From Nocardioides allogilvus (GTDB lineage Bacteria; Actinomycetota; Actinomycetes; Propionibacteriales; Nocardioidaceae), in assembly GCF_003047285.1 (NCBI RefSeq), contig NZ_PZYX01000006.1:1-64000 (forward strand): a DNA stretch of 64,000 bases, written 5' to 3'. This document shows positions 18,321 through 28,745 of the stretch, piece by piece (the first letter of the stretch is position 1; each line of letters starts with the position of its first letter). The notes under the pieces are model-generated. The model had not been told where the DNA came from and did not search any database. It saw only the letters and a program-made list of their open reading frames with translations. Both the position numbers and the translations under genes were made by a program.

Positions 18321-20906
18321 TCAGGCGGGCGTGGCGACCAGGCCCATCTCCGCGACGGACGCCAAGGCGGCGTTGCGGGGCACGACCCGGACGGTGTAGC
18401 CGAACGGCCCGGACTGGTCGAGCGCGACGTCGGCGTCGAACCGGTGCCGGTCGCCGTCGTAGGACTCGCTCACGTGCATGACGGTCGTGGCGGCGTCCAG
18501 CAGCTCGTCGTCGGCACTGGTGCGCCCGTGGACGACCTGCACCTCGACGTCGTCCACGCCCAGGTCGGACAGCGCCACGAAGGCGCGTACGGCGAGGGTC
18601 GCGCCGACCTCGGCGGCGTCACCGACGCCGCCGGACTCCACGTGCTCGACGCGCACCGACGGCCAGGCCGCCCGGACGCGCTGCTTCCACTGGGCGAGCT
18701 CGCGGGCACCGTGGTAGTCGGCGTTGAGGGTGCGTGAGGTGTGCGCCGCCGGGGCATACAGCTCGCGCACGTAGTCGCGCACCTGGCGCGTGGCGAGCAC
18801 CTTGGGCCCGAGCGACTTGAGCGTGTGCCGGACCATCTCCAGCCAGCGGGTCGGCACCCCCTCGGCGTCGACGTCGTAGAACCGCGGCGCGACCTCGTGC
18901 TCGAGCAGGTCGTAGAGCGCGTCGGCCTCGAGGTCGTCACGACGGTCGACGTCGTCGATCCCGTCGGCCGAGGGGATCGCCCAGCCGTTGTTGCCGTCGT
19001 ACCACTCGTCCCACCAGCCGTCGAGGATGGAGAGGTTGAGCCCGCCGTTGAGGGCGGCCTTCATGCCGGAGGTGCCGCACGCCTCGTAGGGACGCAGCGG
19101 GTTGTTGAGCCAGACGTCGCAGCCGGGGTAGAGCGGCTGGGCCATGGCGATGTCGTAGTTGGGCAGGAACACGATGCGGTGCCGGACCGCCGGGTCGTCG
19201 GCGAAGCGCACCAGCTCCTGGATCAGCTTCTTGCCGCCGTCGTCGGCGGGGTGCGACTTGCCGGCGATGACGAGCTGGATCGGGCGCTCGGGGTCGAGCA
19301 GCAGCCGCGTGAGCCGCTCGGGATCGCGCAGCATCAGCGTCAGCCGCTTGTAGGACGGCACCCGGCGGGCGAAGCCGATCGTGAGCACGTCGGGGTCGAG
19401 CGCGGTCTCGATCCAGCCGAGCTCGGCCGGCGCGAAGCCGCGCTTGGCCGAGGACCTGGCCAGCCGGGCCCTGGCGTCGTCGACGAGCCGCGCGCGCAGC
19501 GTCCGCTTCAGGTCCCACAGCCGCTTGCCCGGGAGCTGGTCGATCAGCGGCCAGAGCGCGTCCGTGTCGTCGTTGTCGACGTCGGCGCCGAGCTCGGTCG
19601 CCAGGTCGAAGATCTCGCGCGCGATCCAGGTCGGGCCGTGCACGCCGTTGGTGATGGAGCCGATCGGCACCTCTGCCTCGTCGAAGGCCGGCCACAGCCC
19701 GTTGAACATGCCGCGGCTGACGTGGCCGTGCAGCTCGGAGACGCCGTTGGCGCGCTGCGCCAGCCGGAAGCCCATCACCGCCATGTTGAACACGCCAGCG
19801 TCGCCGCCCTCGTAGTCCTCGGCACCCAGTGCCAGGACCCGCTCGGCGGGCACGCCCGGGGTCGGCGAGGAACCGCCGCCGAAGTACTGCTGGACCAGCT
19901 CGCGCGGGAAGCGGTCGATGCCTGCCGGGACAGGGGTGTGCGTGGTGAAGACGGTGCCGGCCCGCGACACCTCGAGCGCGGTGTCGAAGTCGAGGCCGGG
20001 GCCGCCCTCGCTGAGGGTGAGCTCGCGGATCCGCTCGATGCCCAGGAAGCCGGCGTGGCCCTCGTTGGTGTGGAAGACCTCGGGGGCCGGGGCACCGGTG
20101 AGCCGCGAGTGGACCCGCAGGGCACGTACTCCGCCGACGCCGAGGAGCAGCTCCTGGCGCAGCCGGTGCTCGGAGTTCCCGCCGTACAACCGGTCGGTGA
20201 CGTCGCGGTAGTGCTGCGGGTTCTCCTCGATGTCGGAGTCGAGCAGCAGCAGCGGCACCCGGCCGACGTCGGCCACGAAGATGCGGGCGAGCAGGTCGGG
20301 GCCACCCGGCATGGCGATCGAGACGATCGCGCGGGAGCCGTCCGCCTCGCGCAGCAGCGACAGCGGCAGCTCGTCGGGGTCCAGGACGGGATAGGTCTCC
20401 TGCTGCCAGCCCTCACGCGAGAGCGACTGCTTGAAGTAGCCGTGGCGGTAGAACAGGCCCACCCCCACGACCGGGATGCCCAGGTCGGAGGCCGCCTTGA
20501 GGTGGTCGCCGGCCAGGATGCCGAGGCCGCCGGAGTATTGCGGCAGCACCGCGGTGATGCCGTACTCCGGCGAGAAGTAGGCGATCGAGCGCGGCGCGTC
20601 GTCGCCGGCCTTGCGGGCATACCAGCGCTCGCCCGTCAGGTAGTGCTCGAGCGACTCCCCGGCCGCGCGCAACCGGCCGAGGAACTCCTCGTCACCGGCG
20701 AGCTGGTCGAGCCGCTCACGACCGACCGCGCCGAGCATGCGGACCGGGTCGTGGTTGACCTCGGCCCACAGCTCCGGGTCGATCGAGGCGAAGACGTCCT
20801 GCGTCTCCGGGTGCCACGACCAGCGCAGGTTGCCGGCCAGGGTGGACAGGCCGGCCAGGGCCTCGGGCAGGACAGGACGGACGGTGAATCGTCGAATCGC
20901 TCGCAC
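18321..20906 (-). CDS. glgP: Alpha-glucan phosphorylase
   Basis: This 861-residue GT35 phosphorylase releases glucose-1-phosphate from the non-reducing ends of glycogen. The N-terminal 110 residues resemble the DUF3417 region found in this bacterial subgroup (PEALAGLSTLAGNLRWSWHP). PLP-binding K616 lies in the ACGTSGMKAALNG motif. The GTG start at 20906 (VRAIRRFTVRP) was chosen because the frame upstream is unrelated. It converges on the channel gene with a four-base gap and is divergent from the M36 peptidase gene. Confidence 0.95.
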   Translation of the reverse strand: MRAIRRFTVRPVLPEALAGLSTLAGNLRWSWHPETQDVFASIDPELWAEVNHDPVRMLGAVGRERLDQLAGDEEFLGRLRAAGESLEHYLTGERWYARKAGDDAPRSIAYFSPEYGITAVLPQYSGGLGILAGDHLKAASDLGIPVVGVGLFYRHGYFKQSLSREGWQQETYPVLDPDELPLSLLREADGSRAIVSIAMPGGPDLLARIFVADVGRVPLLLLDSDIEENPQHYRDVTDRLYGGNSEHRLRQELLLGVGGVRALRVHSRLTGAPAPEVFHTNEGHAGFLGIERIRELTLSEGGPGLDFDTALEVSRAGTVFTTHTPVPAGIDRFPRELVQQYFGGGSSPTPGVPAERVLALGAEDYEGGDAGVFNMAVMGFRLAQRANGVSELHGHVSRGMFNGLWPAFDEAEVPIGSITNGVHGPTWIAREIFDLATELGADVDNDDTDALWPLIDQLPGKRLWDLKRTLRARLVDDARARLARSSAKRGFAPAELGWIETALDPDVLTIGFARRVPSYKRLTLMLRDPERLTRLLLDPERPIQLVIAGKSHPADDGGKKLIQELVRFADDPAVRHRIVFLPNYDIAMAQPLYPGCDVWLNNPLRPYEACGTSGMKAALNGGLNLSILDGWWDEWYDGNNGWAIPSADGIDDVDRRDDLEADALYDLLEHEVAPRFYDVDAEGVPTRWLEMVRHTLKSLGPKVLATRQVRDYVRELYAPAAHTSRTLNADYHGARELAQWKQRVRAAWPSVRVEHVESGGVGDAAEVGATLAVRAFVALSDLGVDDVEVQVVHGRTSADDELLDAATTVMHVSESYDGDRHRFDADVALDQSGPFGYTVRVVPRNAALASVAEMGLVATPA

Positions 20907-21022
20907 CCGGCCGACCGTAGCCCACCAACGCTTGATCGTTCCAATTTCTTGCCGGTGACCCCGGGTCCACGCCGGGCTGATCGGGCTGTTTCTGGCCCGC
21001 AGGCGCACGCGCGCCTGAATTC

Positions 21023-21064
21023 GTCCGGGAATTGGGTCGTAACTCCGGACCCTGTCCGGGAGTT
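21023..21064. promoter_or_regulatory. Three related TCCGG(G)A(A/G)TT elements upstream of the M36 gene
   Basis: The sequences GTCCGGGAATT (21023), AACTCCGGAC (21041, inverse) and GTCCGGGAGTT (21054) are spaced within 42 bases and end nine bases before the peptidase start codon. They lie in the 166-base divergent region between glgP and the M36 gene. Repeated elements here may be an operator. The last one could also simply contain the ribosome binding site (GGGAG). Confidence 0.3.
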
Positions 21065-21072
21065 GAGGCCGC

Positions 21073-24000
21073 ATGACCCGTTCTCGTACCCCCCGCCGCA
21101 GCGGTCGGTTCGCCGGCCTGCTGGCTCTCGGCCTGCTGGCCGGCCTCACCCAGCTCCCGGCCTCCGGCAGCCCTGCTGCCCCGCCGACCCTCGACGTCGA
21201 CTCGATCCGCACCCTCGGCGACCCCGTCGCGGGCCTGGCCGACCTCGACACCCGCGGCACCGCCGCCCCGACGGCGGCGCAGAAGAACGCCGCCGACGCC
21301 CTCGGCGACGTGACCGTCCGCTGGAACTCCTTCGGCACCCCCTCCTCGCTGCTCCCGGCCGACGGCTCGCTCGGCGCGGCGCCGGGTGCGCCGGCCGACG
21401 GTGCCCGCACGTGGCTGCGCCAGAACTCCGCCGTCTTCGGCCTCAGCGCCGCCCAGGTGGACGGGCTCGAGCTCGTCAACGCCCAGCAGCTCGCCGGTGC
21501 AGGGGACGGCGTCCGCGCGATCCTGTTCCGCCAGAAGCACGGCTCCCTCGTCCCCGCCACCGGCGGGATGGTCACCCTCGGCGTCGCCGGCGGCCAGGTG
21601 GCCTATGCGTCGTCGTCGCTGGTGCGCACCAGCGCTACTCCCCCCGCCGCGGTGCTCACGCCCCTCCAGGGCTGGCTCAAGGCCGCCGCGAACGTCGGCC
21701 GCGTCACGGACGCCGCGACGATCACCGACCTCGTGAAGGGTGCTCGTCCCGGTGACTGGACGACCTTCTCGGTCCCGGGCCTGGCCCAGCAGCAGCAGGT
21801 CCGCCTGCGCGCCCTCGCCCTGGCCGACGGCAGCGTCCGCCCGGTCCTCGAGGCCAACGTCGTCGACTCCGAGGCCGGCGACGCCCTCGCCCACACCGTG
21901 CTGGTCGACGCCGTGACCGGAGCCGTTCTGGTGCGCCGCAACCAGGTGGACAACGAGTCCTACCAGAACGTCTTCACCGGCTCCTTCACCGCGATCGCCT
22001 GCGGTCCCAAGCACGCCTTCGAGCTGACCGACGACGCCACCAAGTCGATCAACGCCCTCGCTGCGGCACTTCCCGTCGACGACGTGACGGTCAAGCTCTT
22101 CGACCCGTCCGGCGCACTGCTGGTCGACCAGGACCTGCTCACCAGCCCCGAGCTGATGACCTACTCCGCCGACTCGATCCCGGCCGGCACCTACACGATC
22201 CAGGTCTGCCCCTTCGACGCCGCCTCGGCGGTCGTGGGCCAGTACACCCTCGGCGTCTACACGAGCGACCAGGCCGCTCCCTCGCCTGCGGACCTCCAGC
22301 TCAACCCGAGGTGGCGCTACTTCCCCGCCAACCCGACGCTCGACTCCCCCGAGCAGGTCCCGACCAACTCGGTCGTCGGCTGCTGGACGTCCGAGGCGGG
22401 TTGCGACACCCCGCCCGGAGCCCTCGCGACCTCGTCTGCGTTCGGACCGTGGGACACCGTCCTGGGCGGCAACGTGCCGACGTCGACCACGATCGGCAAC
22501 AACGCCAACACCCACGAGGCCTGGGTCAGCCCGCTGACCCCCGGCGGCCTCTTCCAGGCGCCGGTCTCCCCCACCCGTGAGTACACCGCGGAGTTCACCG
22601 ACGCCTGGAACAACTCCAAGTGCGACCCGACCGAGCTGCATCCGGGCGGCAACGACATCGACGCGTCGGTGGCCAACCTGTTCGTGGCCCACAACCGGAT
22701 GCACGACTTCAGCTACCAGCTCGGCTTCACCGAGCGCAACTACAACATGCAGCAGGAGAACGGCGGGCGCGGCGGCGTCGGTGGCGACCCCGAGGTCGGC
22801 AACGCCCAGGCCGGCGCCCTGACCGGGGGCACCCCGACCTACCTCGGTCGCGACAACGCCAACCAGATCACGCTGCAGGACGGCACGCCCGGCATCACCA
22901 ACCAGTACCTCTTCCAGCCGATCGCCGGCGCCTTCTACGCCCCGTGCACCGACGGCGGCCTGGACATGGGCATCGTCGGCCACGAGTACACCCACGCCAT
23001 CAGCAACCGCATGGTCGGCGGGCCCGACGACGGCCTGTCCTCCGAGCAGGGTGGTGCCATGGGTGAGTCGTGGAGCGACCTGGTCGCCGCCGAGTACCAC
23101 TACGAGCACGACTACTCCAACGGCGGCAACGTCTGGGCCGTCGGCGTCTACGCCACCGGCAACAAGGACGTCGCGATCCGCGACTACTCCATTGACAAGA
23201 ACCCGCTCAACTACTCCGACTACGGCTTCGACAGCACCGGTCCCGAGGTCCACGCCGACGGCGAGATCTGGAACGGCACCCAGTGGGAGGTCCGCCAGGC
23301 CCTGGTCGAGAAGTACGACGCCGTGTACCCCTCCTCCGACAAGACCCTGCAGCTCTCCTGCGCCCAGTCGGGTGTCGACCCGACGCGGCCGATGACGCCC
23401 GTCGCGCAGTGCCCGGGCAACCGGCGCTGGCTCCAGTTGATGTTCGACTCGTTCCTGCTCCAGCAGGGCGCGACGTCGATGCTCGACGCCCGCGACGCGA
23501 TGCTCGCCGCCGACCAGATGCGCTTCGCCGGTGCCGACAAGGCCGTGATGTGGCAGGCCTTCGCCCGCCGCGGCATGGGTCGCGACGCGGTCACCCCCGA
23601 CGCCGACTCCCACGAGCCGACCCCGAGCTTCGCCGCGGCGATGACACCCAACGCCCCGGTCACCTTCCAGACCGGGAGCCCCTCGAAGATCTACGTCGGC
23701 ACCTACGAGGCCCGCGCCACGCCGATCGCCGACACGATCGGGGACACGCCCCTGGGCGCGACCGCCGAGCTGACCCCGGGCACCTACCGCATGCTCGCGG
23801 TCTCGGCCGACCGCGGCTTCACCCGCTTCACCCTCACGGTCGACGGCGCGAAGGCGCGGACGGTCAAGGTCGCCGACGAGCTCAACGTCGCCGGTGCGGC
23901 TGCCGGCGCCAAGGTCATCGGCGCCACCGAGGGATCGCTCAACGCCGAGCAGCTCATCGACGGCACCGAGGCCACCAACTGGGGAGGGGTCACCGAGGGC

Positions 24001-24933
24001 AACGTCGACGAGACCAACCCGTCGGTGTCGATCGACCTCGCCGGTGACCAGCAGACCGTGCGTCGGGTCCAGGTGAGCGCCATGCTCAACCCGGCGCCCG
24101 CCGACCCCAACGAGCTGCCGCTGCTGGCGGTCGACGACCCGGACTCCGGCTCGCGGTTCACGGCCCTGCGCCAGTTCGCCCTCGAGGCGTGCACGGCGAG
24201 CTGCGAGACGCCCGCCGCCACGTGGACACGGTTCTACACCTCGCCCGCCGACGCGTTCCCGAGCGTGCTGCCCCGTCCGGTCGCCCCCGACCTCACGATG
24301 CGTGAGTTCGACGTGCCGGACACCCAGGCCGCCGCCGTACGCCTCGTCACCCTGCACAACCAGTGCACGGGCCAGGCGGGCTACTCCGGCGAGCTCGACA
24401 ACGACCCGACCAACGACACCGACTGCAAGACTGCCTCGGACCGCGGCACCATCGTGCACGCCTCCGAGCTGCAGGTCTTCACGACGGCGACGAAGGCGCC
24501 GGGCGGTCCGGGATCACAGTCCCCGACCACGCCGCCGGCGTCGGACCTGTCCACGCCGACCGCGTCGCCGACGCCCTCGGCAGGGGCCACCACGGCTGCT
24601 CCCACCAGTGGTGAGAGCACCAGCACCTCGCGGGTCGAGACCGGACTGAAGGTGCGCCTGTTCCGCGCCGTGCAGACGTCGCGCAACGCTGCGCCCAAGC
24701 TCGTCGCGCGACTCGTCCTGCCGGGCGAGCAGGCCGGTGTGCTCGGGAAGTTCGTGGTCAAGCTCGACGGCCGGACCTACCGGAAGGCGGATGCCTCCTC
24801 GCTGCGCCTGACGTCGCTGATCAAGCGCCGGCTGGCGCCGGGCACCCACAAGCTCGTGGTGCTCTTCCGTCCGGCCGATCGCGACGCGGTCGAGCCGGCT
24901 CGCTCGCGGACGCTGCGGATCACGGTGCGCTGA
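21073..24933 (+). CDS. Secreted M36 (fungalysin-type) zinc metallopeptidase
   Basis: This large exported peptidase has 1,286 residues. The signal peptide (AGLLALGLLAGLTQLPASG) is followed by a propeptide-like region to about residue 320. The catalytic domain contains GHEYTHAISNRM with zinc ligands H637 and H641 and catalytic E638, and third ligand E665 in the GESWSDLVA motif. That is the M36 arrangement. After about residue 880 come a pre-peptidase C-terminal-like stretch, a discoidin-like domain (about 945-1,125), a Pro/Thr/Ser linker (about 1,145-1,185) and a basic Ig-like C-terminal domain. M36 enzymes digest extracellular proteins. No anchor is visible. The gene stands alone, with terminators or divergent genes on both sides. 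Confidence 0.9.
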   Translation: MTRSRTPRRSGRFAGLLALGLLAGLTQLPASGSPAAPPTLDVDSIRTLGDPVAGLADLDTRGTAAPTAAQKNAADALGDVTVRWNSFGTPSSLLPADGSLGAAPGAPADGARTWLRQNSAVFGLSAAQVDGLELVNAQQLAGAGDGVRAILFRQKHGSLVPATGGMVTLGVAGGQVAYASSSLVRTSATPPAAVLTPLQGWLKAAANVGRVTDAATITDLVKGARPGDWTTFSVPGLAQQQQVRLRALALADGSVRPVLEANVVDSEAGDALAHTVLVDAVTGAVLVRRNQVDNESYQNVFTGSFTAIACGPKHAFELTDDATKSINALAAALPVDDVTVKLFDPSGALLVDQDLLTSPELMTYSADSIPAGTYTIQVCPFDAASAVVGQYTLGVYTSDQAAPSPADLQLNPRWRYFPANPTLDSPEQVPTNSVVGCWTSEAGCDTPPGALATSSAFGPWDTVLGGNVPTSTTIGNNANTHEAWVSPLTPGGLFQAPVSPTREYTAEFTDAWNNSKCDPTELHPGGNDIDASVANLFVAHNRMHDFSYQLGFTERNYNMQQENGGRGGVGGDPEVGNAQAGALTGGTPTYLGRDNANQITLQDGTPGITNQYLFQPIAGAFYAPCTDGGLDMGIVGHEYTHAISNRMVGGPDDGLSSEQGGAMGESWSDLVAAEYHYEHDYSNGGNVWAVGVYATGNKDVAIRDYSIDKNPLNYSDYGFDSTGPEVHADGEIWNGTQWEVRQALVEKYDAVYPSSDKTLQLSCAQSGVDPTRPMTPVAQCPGNRRWLQLMFDSFLLQQGATSMLDARDAMLAADQMRFAGADKAVMWQAFARRGMGRDAVTPDADSHEPTPSFAAAMTPNAPVTFQTGSPSKIYVGTYEARATPIADTIGDTPLGATAELTPGTYRMLAVSADRGFTRFTLTVDGAKARTVKVADELNVAGAAAGAKVIGATEGSLNAEQLIDGTEATNWGGVTEGNVDETNPSVSIDLAGDQQTVRRVQVSAMLNPAPADPNELPLLAVDDPDSGSRFTALRQFALEACTASCETPAATWTRFYTSPADAFPSVLPRPVAPDLTMREFDVPDTQAAAVRLVTLHNQCTGQAGYSGELDNDPTNDTDCKTASDRGTIVHASELQVFTTATKAPGGPGSQSPTTPPASDLSTPTASPTPSAGATTAAPTSGESTSTSRVETGLKVRLFRAVQTSRNAAPKLVARLVLPGEQAGVLGKFVVKLDGRTYRKADASSLRLTSLIKRRLAPGTHKLVVLFRPADRDAVEPARSRTLRITVR

Positions 24934-24957
24934 CCAGCGCAACTTCCGACCCGTCAC

Positions 24958-24996
24958 GACGGCGGGGTGGCCTCTCGGGAGGGCCGCCCCGCCGTC
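24958..24996. terminator. Hairpin terminator after the M36 gene
   Basis: GACGGCGGGGTGGCC and GGCCGCCCCGCCGTC make a 15-base stem with one G-U pair around a nine-base loop, 24 bases after the peptidase stop and about 50 bases before the glgE start. It separates the peptidase from the glgE operon. Confidence 0.8.
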
Positions 24997-25047
24997 GCTG
25001 CATGTCCCCGGCTTGCGTGCGGCCCGCCGAGTCGCAAGTGTGGACGC

Positions 25048-27039
25048 ATGGTTGGCCGTATCCCCGTCATGGACGTCTCCCCCGTCGTCGACCTTGGCCG
25101 TCACGCAGCCAAGGCGACCATCGGCGAGCCCCTGCCCATCCGTGCCTCCGTCTTCCGTGAGGGACATGACCAGCTGAGCGCCGAGGTCGTGCTCACCGAC
25201 CCGGGCGGGACCAAGCGCCCACCGGTCCGGATGACGAAGCACGCCGAGGTGCCCGACCGCTACGAGGCGTGGGTCACCCCTGACGTCGAGGGCGCCTGGA
25301 GCTTCGAGATCCAGGCCTGGTCCGACCCGCTCGCGACCTGGGAGCACGACGCCGGGCTGAAGGTCCCGGCGGGCGTGGACGTCGAGCTGATGTTCACCGA
25401 GGCGCGCCTGCTGCTCAACCGCGTGATCGCCGGCGGTGGCCTGGATGACCGCGAGGTCGGCATCCTCAGCGGCGGCGCCCACGCGGCGGCCGACGACACG
25501 CGCCCGGTCGCGGCCCGGCTGGCGGCGCTGCAGAGCCCCGAGCTGGTCGACGTGCTCACCCGGCACCCGCTGCGCGAGCTGGTCACCCACGAGGGCCCCT
25601 ATCCGTTCCAGGTCGACCGCAACCGCGCCCTGTTCAGCTCCTGGTACGAGTTCTTCCCGCGCTCCGAGGGTGCGACGCAGGACGAGAAGACGGGCCGGAT
25701 CACGTCCGGCACCTTCCGGACCGCGGCCGAGCGCCTCGACGCCGTGGCGGCGATGGGCTTCGACGTGGTCTACCTGCCGCCCATCCACCCCATCGGCGAG
25801 GTCAACCGCAAGGGCCCCAACAACACCCTCACCCCGGGTCCCGACGACACCGGGTCGCCGTGGGCCATCGGCAGCAAGGACGGCGGGCACGACGCGATCC
25901 ACCCCGAGCTCGGCACCTTCGAGGACTTCGACGCGTTCGTCGCCCGCGCCGCGGAGCTCGGGCTCGAGGTCGCGCTCGACCTCGCCCTGCAGGCGGCGCC
26001 CGACCACCCCTGGGTGACCAGCCACCCGCAGTTCTTCACCACTCGCGCCGACGGCACGATCGCCTACGCGGAGAACCCGCCGAAGAAGTACCAGGACATC
26101 TACCCGATGAACTTCGACAACGACCCGACCGGCATCTGCCGCGAGGTGTTGCGCGTCGTGCGGCTCTGGATGTCCCACGGCGTGCGGATCTTCCGCGTCG
26201 ACAACCCGCACACCAAGCCACTGGCCTTCTGGGAGTGGCTGCTCAAGGAGGTCCGCCGCACCGACCCCGACGTGCTCTTCCTGTCCGAGGCGTTCACCCG
26301 CCCGGCGATGATGCACGGCCTGGGCGCCGTCGGCTATCACCAGAGCTACACCTACTTCACCTGGCGCACCACCAAGGCCGAGCTCGCGTCCTACCTCACC
26401 GAGGTGGCCACCGAGTCCGACCACCTGATGCGGCCCAACTTCTTCGTCAACACCCCCGACATCCTGCACGCCTATCTGCAGTACGGCGGTCCCGCGGCGT
26501 TCAAGATCCGCGCGGTGCTGGCCGCCTGCGGCTCGCCGAGCTGGGGCGTCTACGCCGGCTACGAGCTGTTCGAGCACGTCGCGGTGCGCCCGGGGTCCGA
26601 GGAGTACCTCGACTCGGAGAAGTACCAGATCCGGATCCGCGACTGGAAGCAGGCGGATGCCGACGGGCGGTCGCTGGCGCCGTACATCACCAGGCTCAAC
26701 GCCCTGCGTCGTGCCCACCCGGCGCTGCAGCTGCTGCGCAACCTGACGGTCCACGGCAGCGACGACGACAGCGTGCTGGTCTTCTCCAAGGTCTCGACGG
26801 GCTCGACCGCCGGGGAGCCCGACGACGTCGTGATCGTGGTGGTCAACCTCGACCCGCACGGCACCCGCGAGACGATGGTGCACCTCGACCTGGCCGCCCT
26901 CGGCCTGGAGGGGCAGGAGTCCTTCGCCGTGCACGACGAGCTCAGCGGCGAGGACTGGACCTGGAGCACCGACAACTACGTCCGGCTCGACCCCGGCACC
27001 GAACCCGCCCACATCCTGACCGTGAGGAACCCCCGTTGA
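25048..27039 (+). CDS. glgE: Maltose-1-phosphate maltosyltransferase GlgE
   Basis: This 663-residue GH13_3 enzyme extends alpha-1,4-glucan with maltosyl units from maltose-1-phosphate, acting in the cytosol. Catalytic residues are D385 ([10 protein letters not shown]), E414 (FLSEAFTRP) and D471 (VNTPDIL), with the GlgE-type phosphate-binding region around [15 protein letters not shown]. The N-terminal domain (about 1-190) and 'SWYEFFPRS' are typical. The ATG at 25048 was chosen. It is first in the glgE-treS-mak-glgB operon, with every downstream junction overlapping. Confidence 0.97.
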   Translation: MVGRIPVMDVSPVVDLGRHAAKATIGEPLPIRASVFREGHDQLSAEVVLTDPGGTKRPPVRMTKHAEVPDRYEAWVTPDVEGAWSFEIQAWSDPLATWEHDAGLKVPAGVDVELMFTEARLLLNRVIAGGGLDDREVGILSGGAHAAADDTRPVAARLAALQSPELVDVLTRHPLRELVTHEGPYPFQVDRNRALFSSWYEFFPRSEGATQDEKTGRITSGTFRTAAERLDAVAAMGFDVVYLPPIHPIGEVNRKGPNNTLTPGPDDTGSPWAIGSKDGGHDAIHPELGTFEDFDAFVARAAELGLEVALDLALQAAPDHPWVTSHPQFFTTRADGTIAYAENPPKKYQDIYPMNFDNDPTGICREVLRVVRLWMSHGVRIFRVDNPHTKPLAFWEWLLKEVRRTDPDVLFLSEAFTRPAMMHGLGAVGYHQSYTYFTWRTTKAELASYLTEVATESDHLMRPNFFVNTPDILHAYLQYGGPAAFKIRAVLAACGSPSWGVYAGYELFEHVAVRPGSEEYLDSEKYQIRIRDWKQADADGRSLAPYITRLNALRRAHPALQLLRNLTVHGSDDDSVLVFSKVSTGSTAGEPDDVVIVVVNLDPHGTRETMVHLDLAALGLEGQESFAVHDELSGEDWTWSTDNYVRLDPGTEPAHILTVRNPR

Positions 27040-28745
27040 GCAGTGACGCCACCCAGATCCTGAACACGGGCACCGACACGGAGTGGTTCCGCACCGCGGT
27101 CTTCTACGAGGTGCTCGTCCGCTCGTTCCGCGACTCCAACGGCGACGGGACCGGTGACTTCAAGGGCCTGATCGAGAAGCTCGACTACCTCCACTGGCTC
27201 GGCGTCGACTGCTTGTGGGTGCCGCCCTTCTTCACCTCGCCCCTGCGCGACGGCGGTTACGACGTGGCCGACTACACCGACATCCTTCCCGAGTGCGGCA
27301 CGACCGAGGACTTCCACGAGTTCCTCGACGAGTGCCACAAGCGCGACATCCGGGTGATCATCGACTTCGTCATGAACCACACCTCGGACGCCCACCCGTG
27401 GTTCCAGGCCAGCCGCCAGGACCCGACCGGGCCCTACGGCGACTTCTACGTGTGGTCCGACACCGACGAGCTCTACCAGGACGCGCGGATCATCTTCGTC
27501 GACACCGAGCCGTCGAACTGGACGTGGGACCCGGTGCGCCAGCAGTACTACTGGCACCGGTTCTTCCACCACCAGCCCGACCTCAACTTCGACAACCCCA
27601 AGGTCCAGGAAGCGATCATGGAGGCGATGGCGTTCTGGCTCGACATGGGCCTGGACGGCTTCCGCCTCGACGCCGTGCCCTACCTCTTCGAGCGCCCCGG
27701 CACCAACGGCGAGAACCTCCCCGAGACCCACGAGTTCCTCAAGCGCTGCCGCCAGTTCGTCGACGCCAACTACCCCGGTCGGGTGCTGCTCTGCGAGGCC
27801 AACCAGTGGCCCGCCGACGTGGTTGCCTACTTCGGCGACGAAGACGGCCCCGAGTGCCACATGGCGTTCCACTTCCCCGTCATGCCGCGTATCTTCATGG
27901 CTGTGCGACGCGAGTCGCGGTTCCCGATCTCCGAGATCCTCGAACAGACGCCGGCGATCCCCGACGGCTGCCAGTGGGGCATCTTCCTGCGCAACCACGA
28001 CGAGCTGACGCTCGAGATGGTGACCGACGAGGACCGCGACTACATGTGGGGCGAATACGCCCAGGACCCCCGGATGAAGGCCAACATCGGCATCCGGCGC
28101 CGGCTCGCCCCGCTCCTCGACAACGACACCAACCGGATGGAGCTGTTCACCGCGCTGCTCCTGTCGCTGCCCGGCTCGCCGGTGCTCTACTACGGCGACG
28201 AGATCGGGATGGGCGACAACATCTGGCTGGGTGATCGCGACGGTGTCCGCACCCCCATGCAGTGGACCCCCGACCGCAACGCGGGCTTCTCCTCGGCCAC
28301 GCCCGGCAGGCTCCACCTGCCCGCGATCCAGGACCCGGTCTACGGCTACCAGTCGGTCAACGTCGAGGCACAGCTGGAGAACTCGTCCTCGCTGCTGCAC
28401 TGGACCCGCCGACTCGTGCACGCCCGGCGGCGGCACCCCGCCTTCGGGCTCGGCACGTTCACCGACCTCGGCGGCTCCAACCCGACGGTGCTCTCCTACA
28501 TCCGCGAGCACGTCGACGCGGACGGGTCGCACGACGTCATCTTGTGCATCAACAACCTGTCCCGCTTCCCGCAGCCGGTCGAGCTCGACCTGCGCCCGTG
28601 GGAGGGCATGGTCCCGATCGAGCTGCTGGGCGGCGTCCCGTTCCCCGCGATCGGCGAGCTGCCGTATCTCCTCACGCTCGGCGGGTACGGCTTCTACTGG
28701 ATGCGGTTGATCGACGGACAGCCCAGCGAGGAAGGCCACGCATGA
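27036..28745 (+). CDS. treS: Maltose alpha-D-glucosyltransferase (trehalose synthase)
   Basis: This 569-residue GH13_16 enzyme interconverts trehalose and maltose. Active-site residues are D212 ([12 protein letters not shown]), E254 (LLCEANQ) and D322 (RNHDELTLE). The start codon is TTG, placed by a GAGGA site and overlapping the glgE stop (TTGA). It is of standard free-standing length: the maltokinase is a separate gene here and not fused. It supplies maltose to the next enzyme. Confidence 0.96.
   Translation: MSSDATQILNTGTDTEWFRTAVFYEVLVRSFRDSNGDGTGDFKGLIEKLDYLHWLGVDCLWVPPFFTSPLRDGGYDVADYTDILPECGTTEDFHEFLDECHKRDIRVIIDFVMNHTSDAHPWFQASRQDPTGPYGDFYVWSDTDELYQDARIIFVDTEPSNWTWDPVRQQYYWHRFFHHQPDLNFDNPKVQEAIMEAMAFWLDMGLDGFRLDAVPYLFERPGTNGENLPETHEFLKRCRQFVDANYPGRVLLCEANQWPADVVAYFGDEDGPECHMAFHFPVMPRIFMAVRRESRFPISEILEQTPAIPDGCQWGIFLRNHDELTLEMVTDEDRDYMWGEYAQDPRMKANIGIRRRLAPLLDNDTNRMELFTALLLSLPGSPVLYYGDEIGMGDNIWLGDRDGVRTPMQWTPDRNAGFSSATPGRLHLPAIQDPVYGYQSVNVEAQLENSSSLLHWTRRLVHARRRHPAFGLGTFTDLGGSNPTVLSYIREHVDADGSHDVILCINNLSRFPQPVELDLRPWEGMVPIELLGGVPFPAIGELPYLLTLGGYGFYWMRLIDGQPSEEGHA

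Noticed and set aside
20716..24459. A 1,247-codon open frame antisense to the M36 peptidase gene
   Set aside because: It is a shadow of high-GC codon use. The plus-strand frame has a signal peptide and intact catalytic motifs, while the antisense product is low-complexity Gly/Val/Arg.
28262..28741. An N-terminal extension of the maltokinase frame inside treS
   Set aside because: This region is the catalytic C-terminal part of treS in another frame. The ATG at 28742 overlapping the treS stop fits the family N-terminus.
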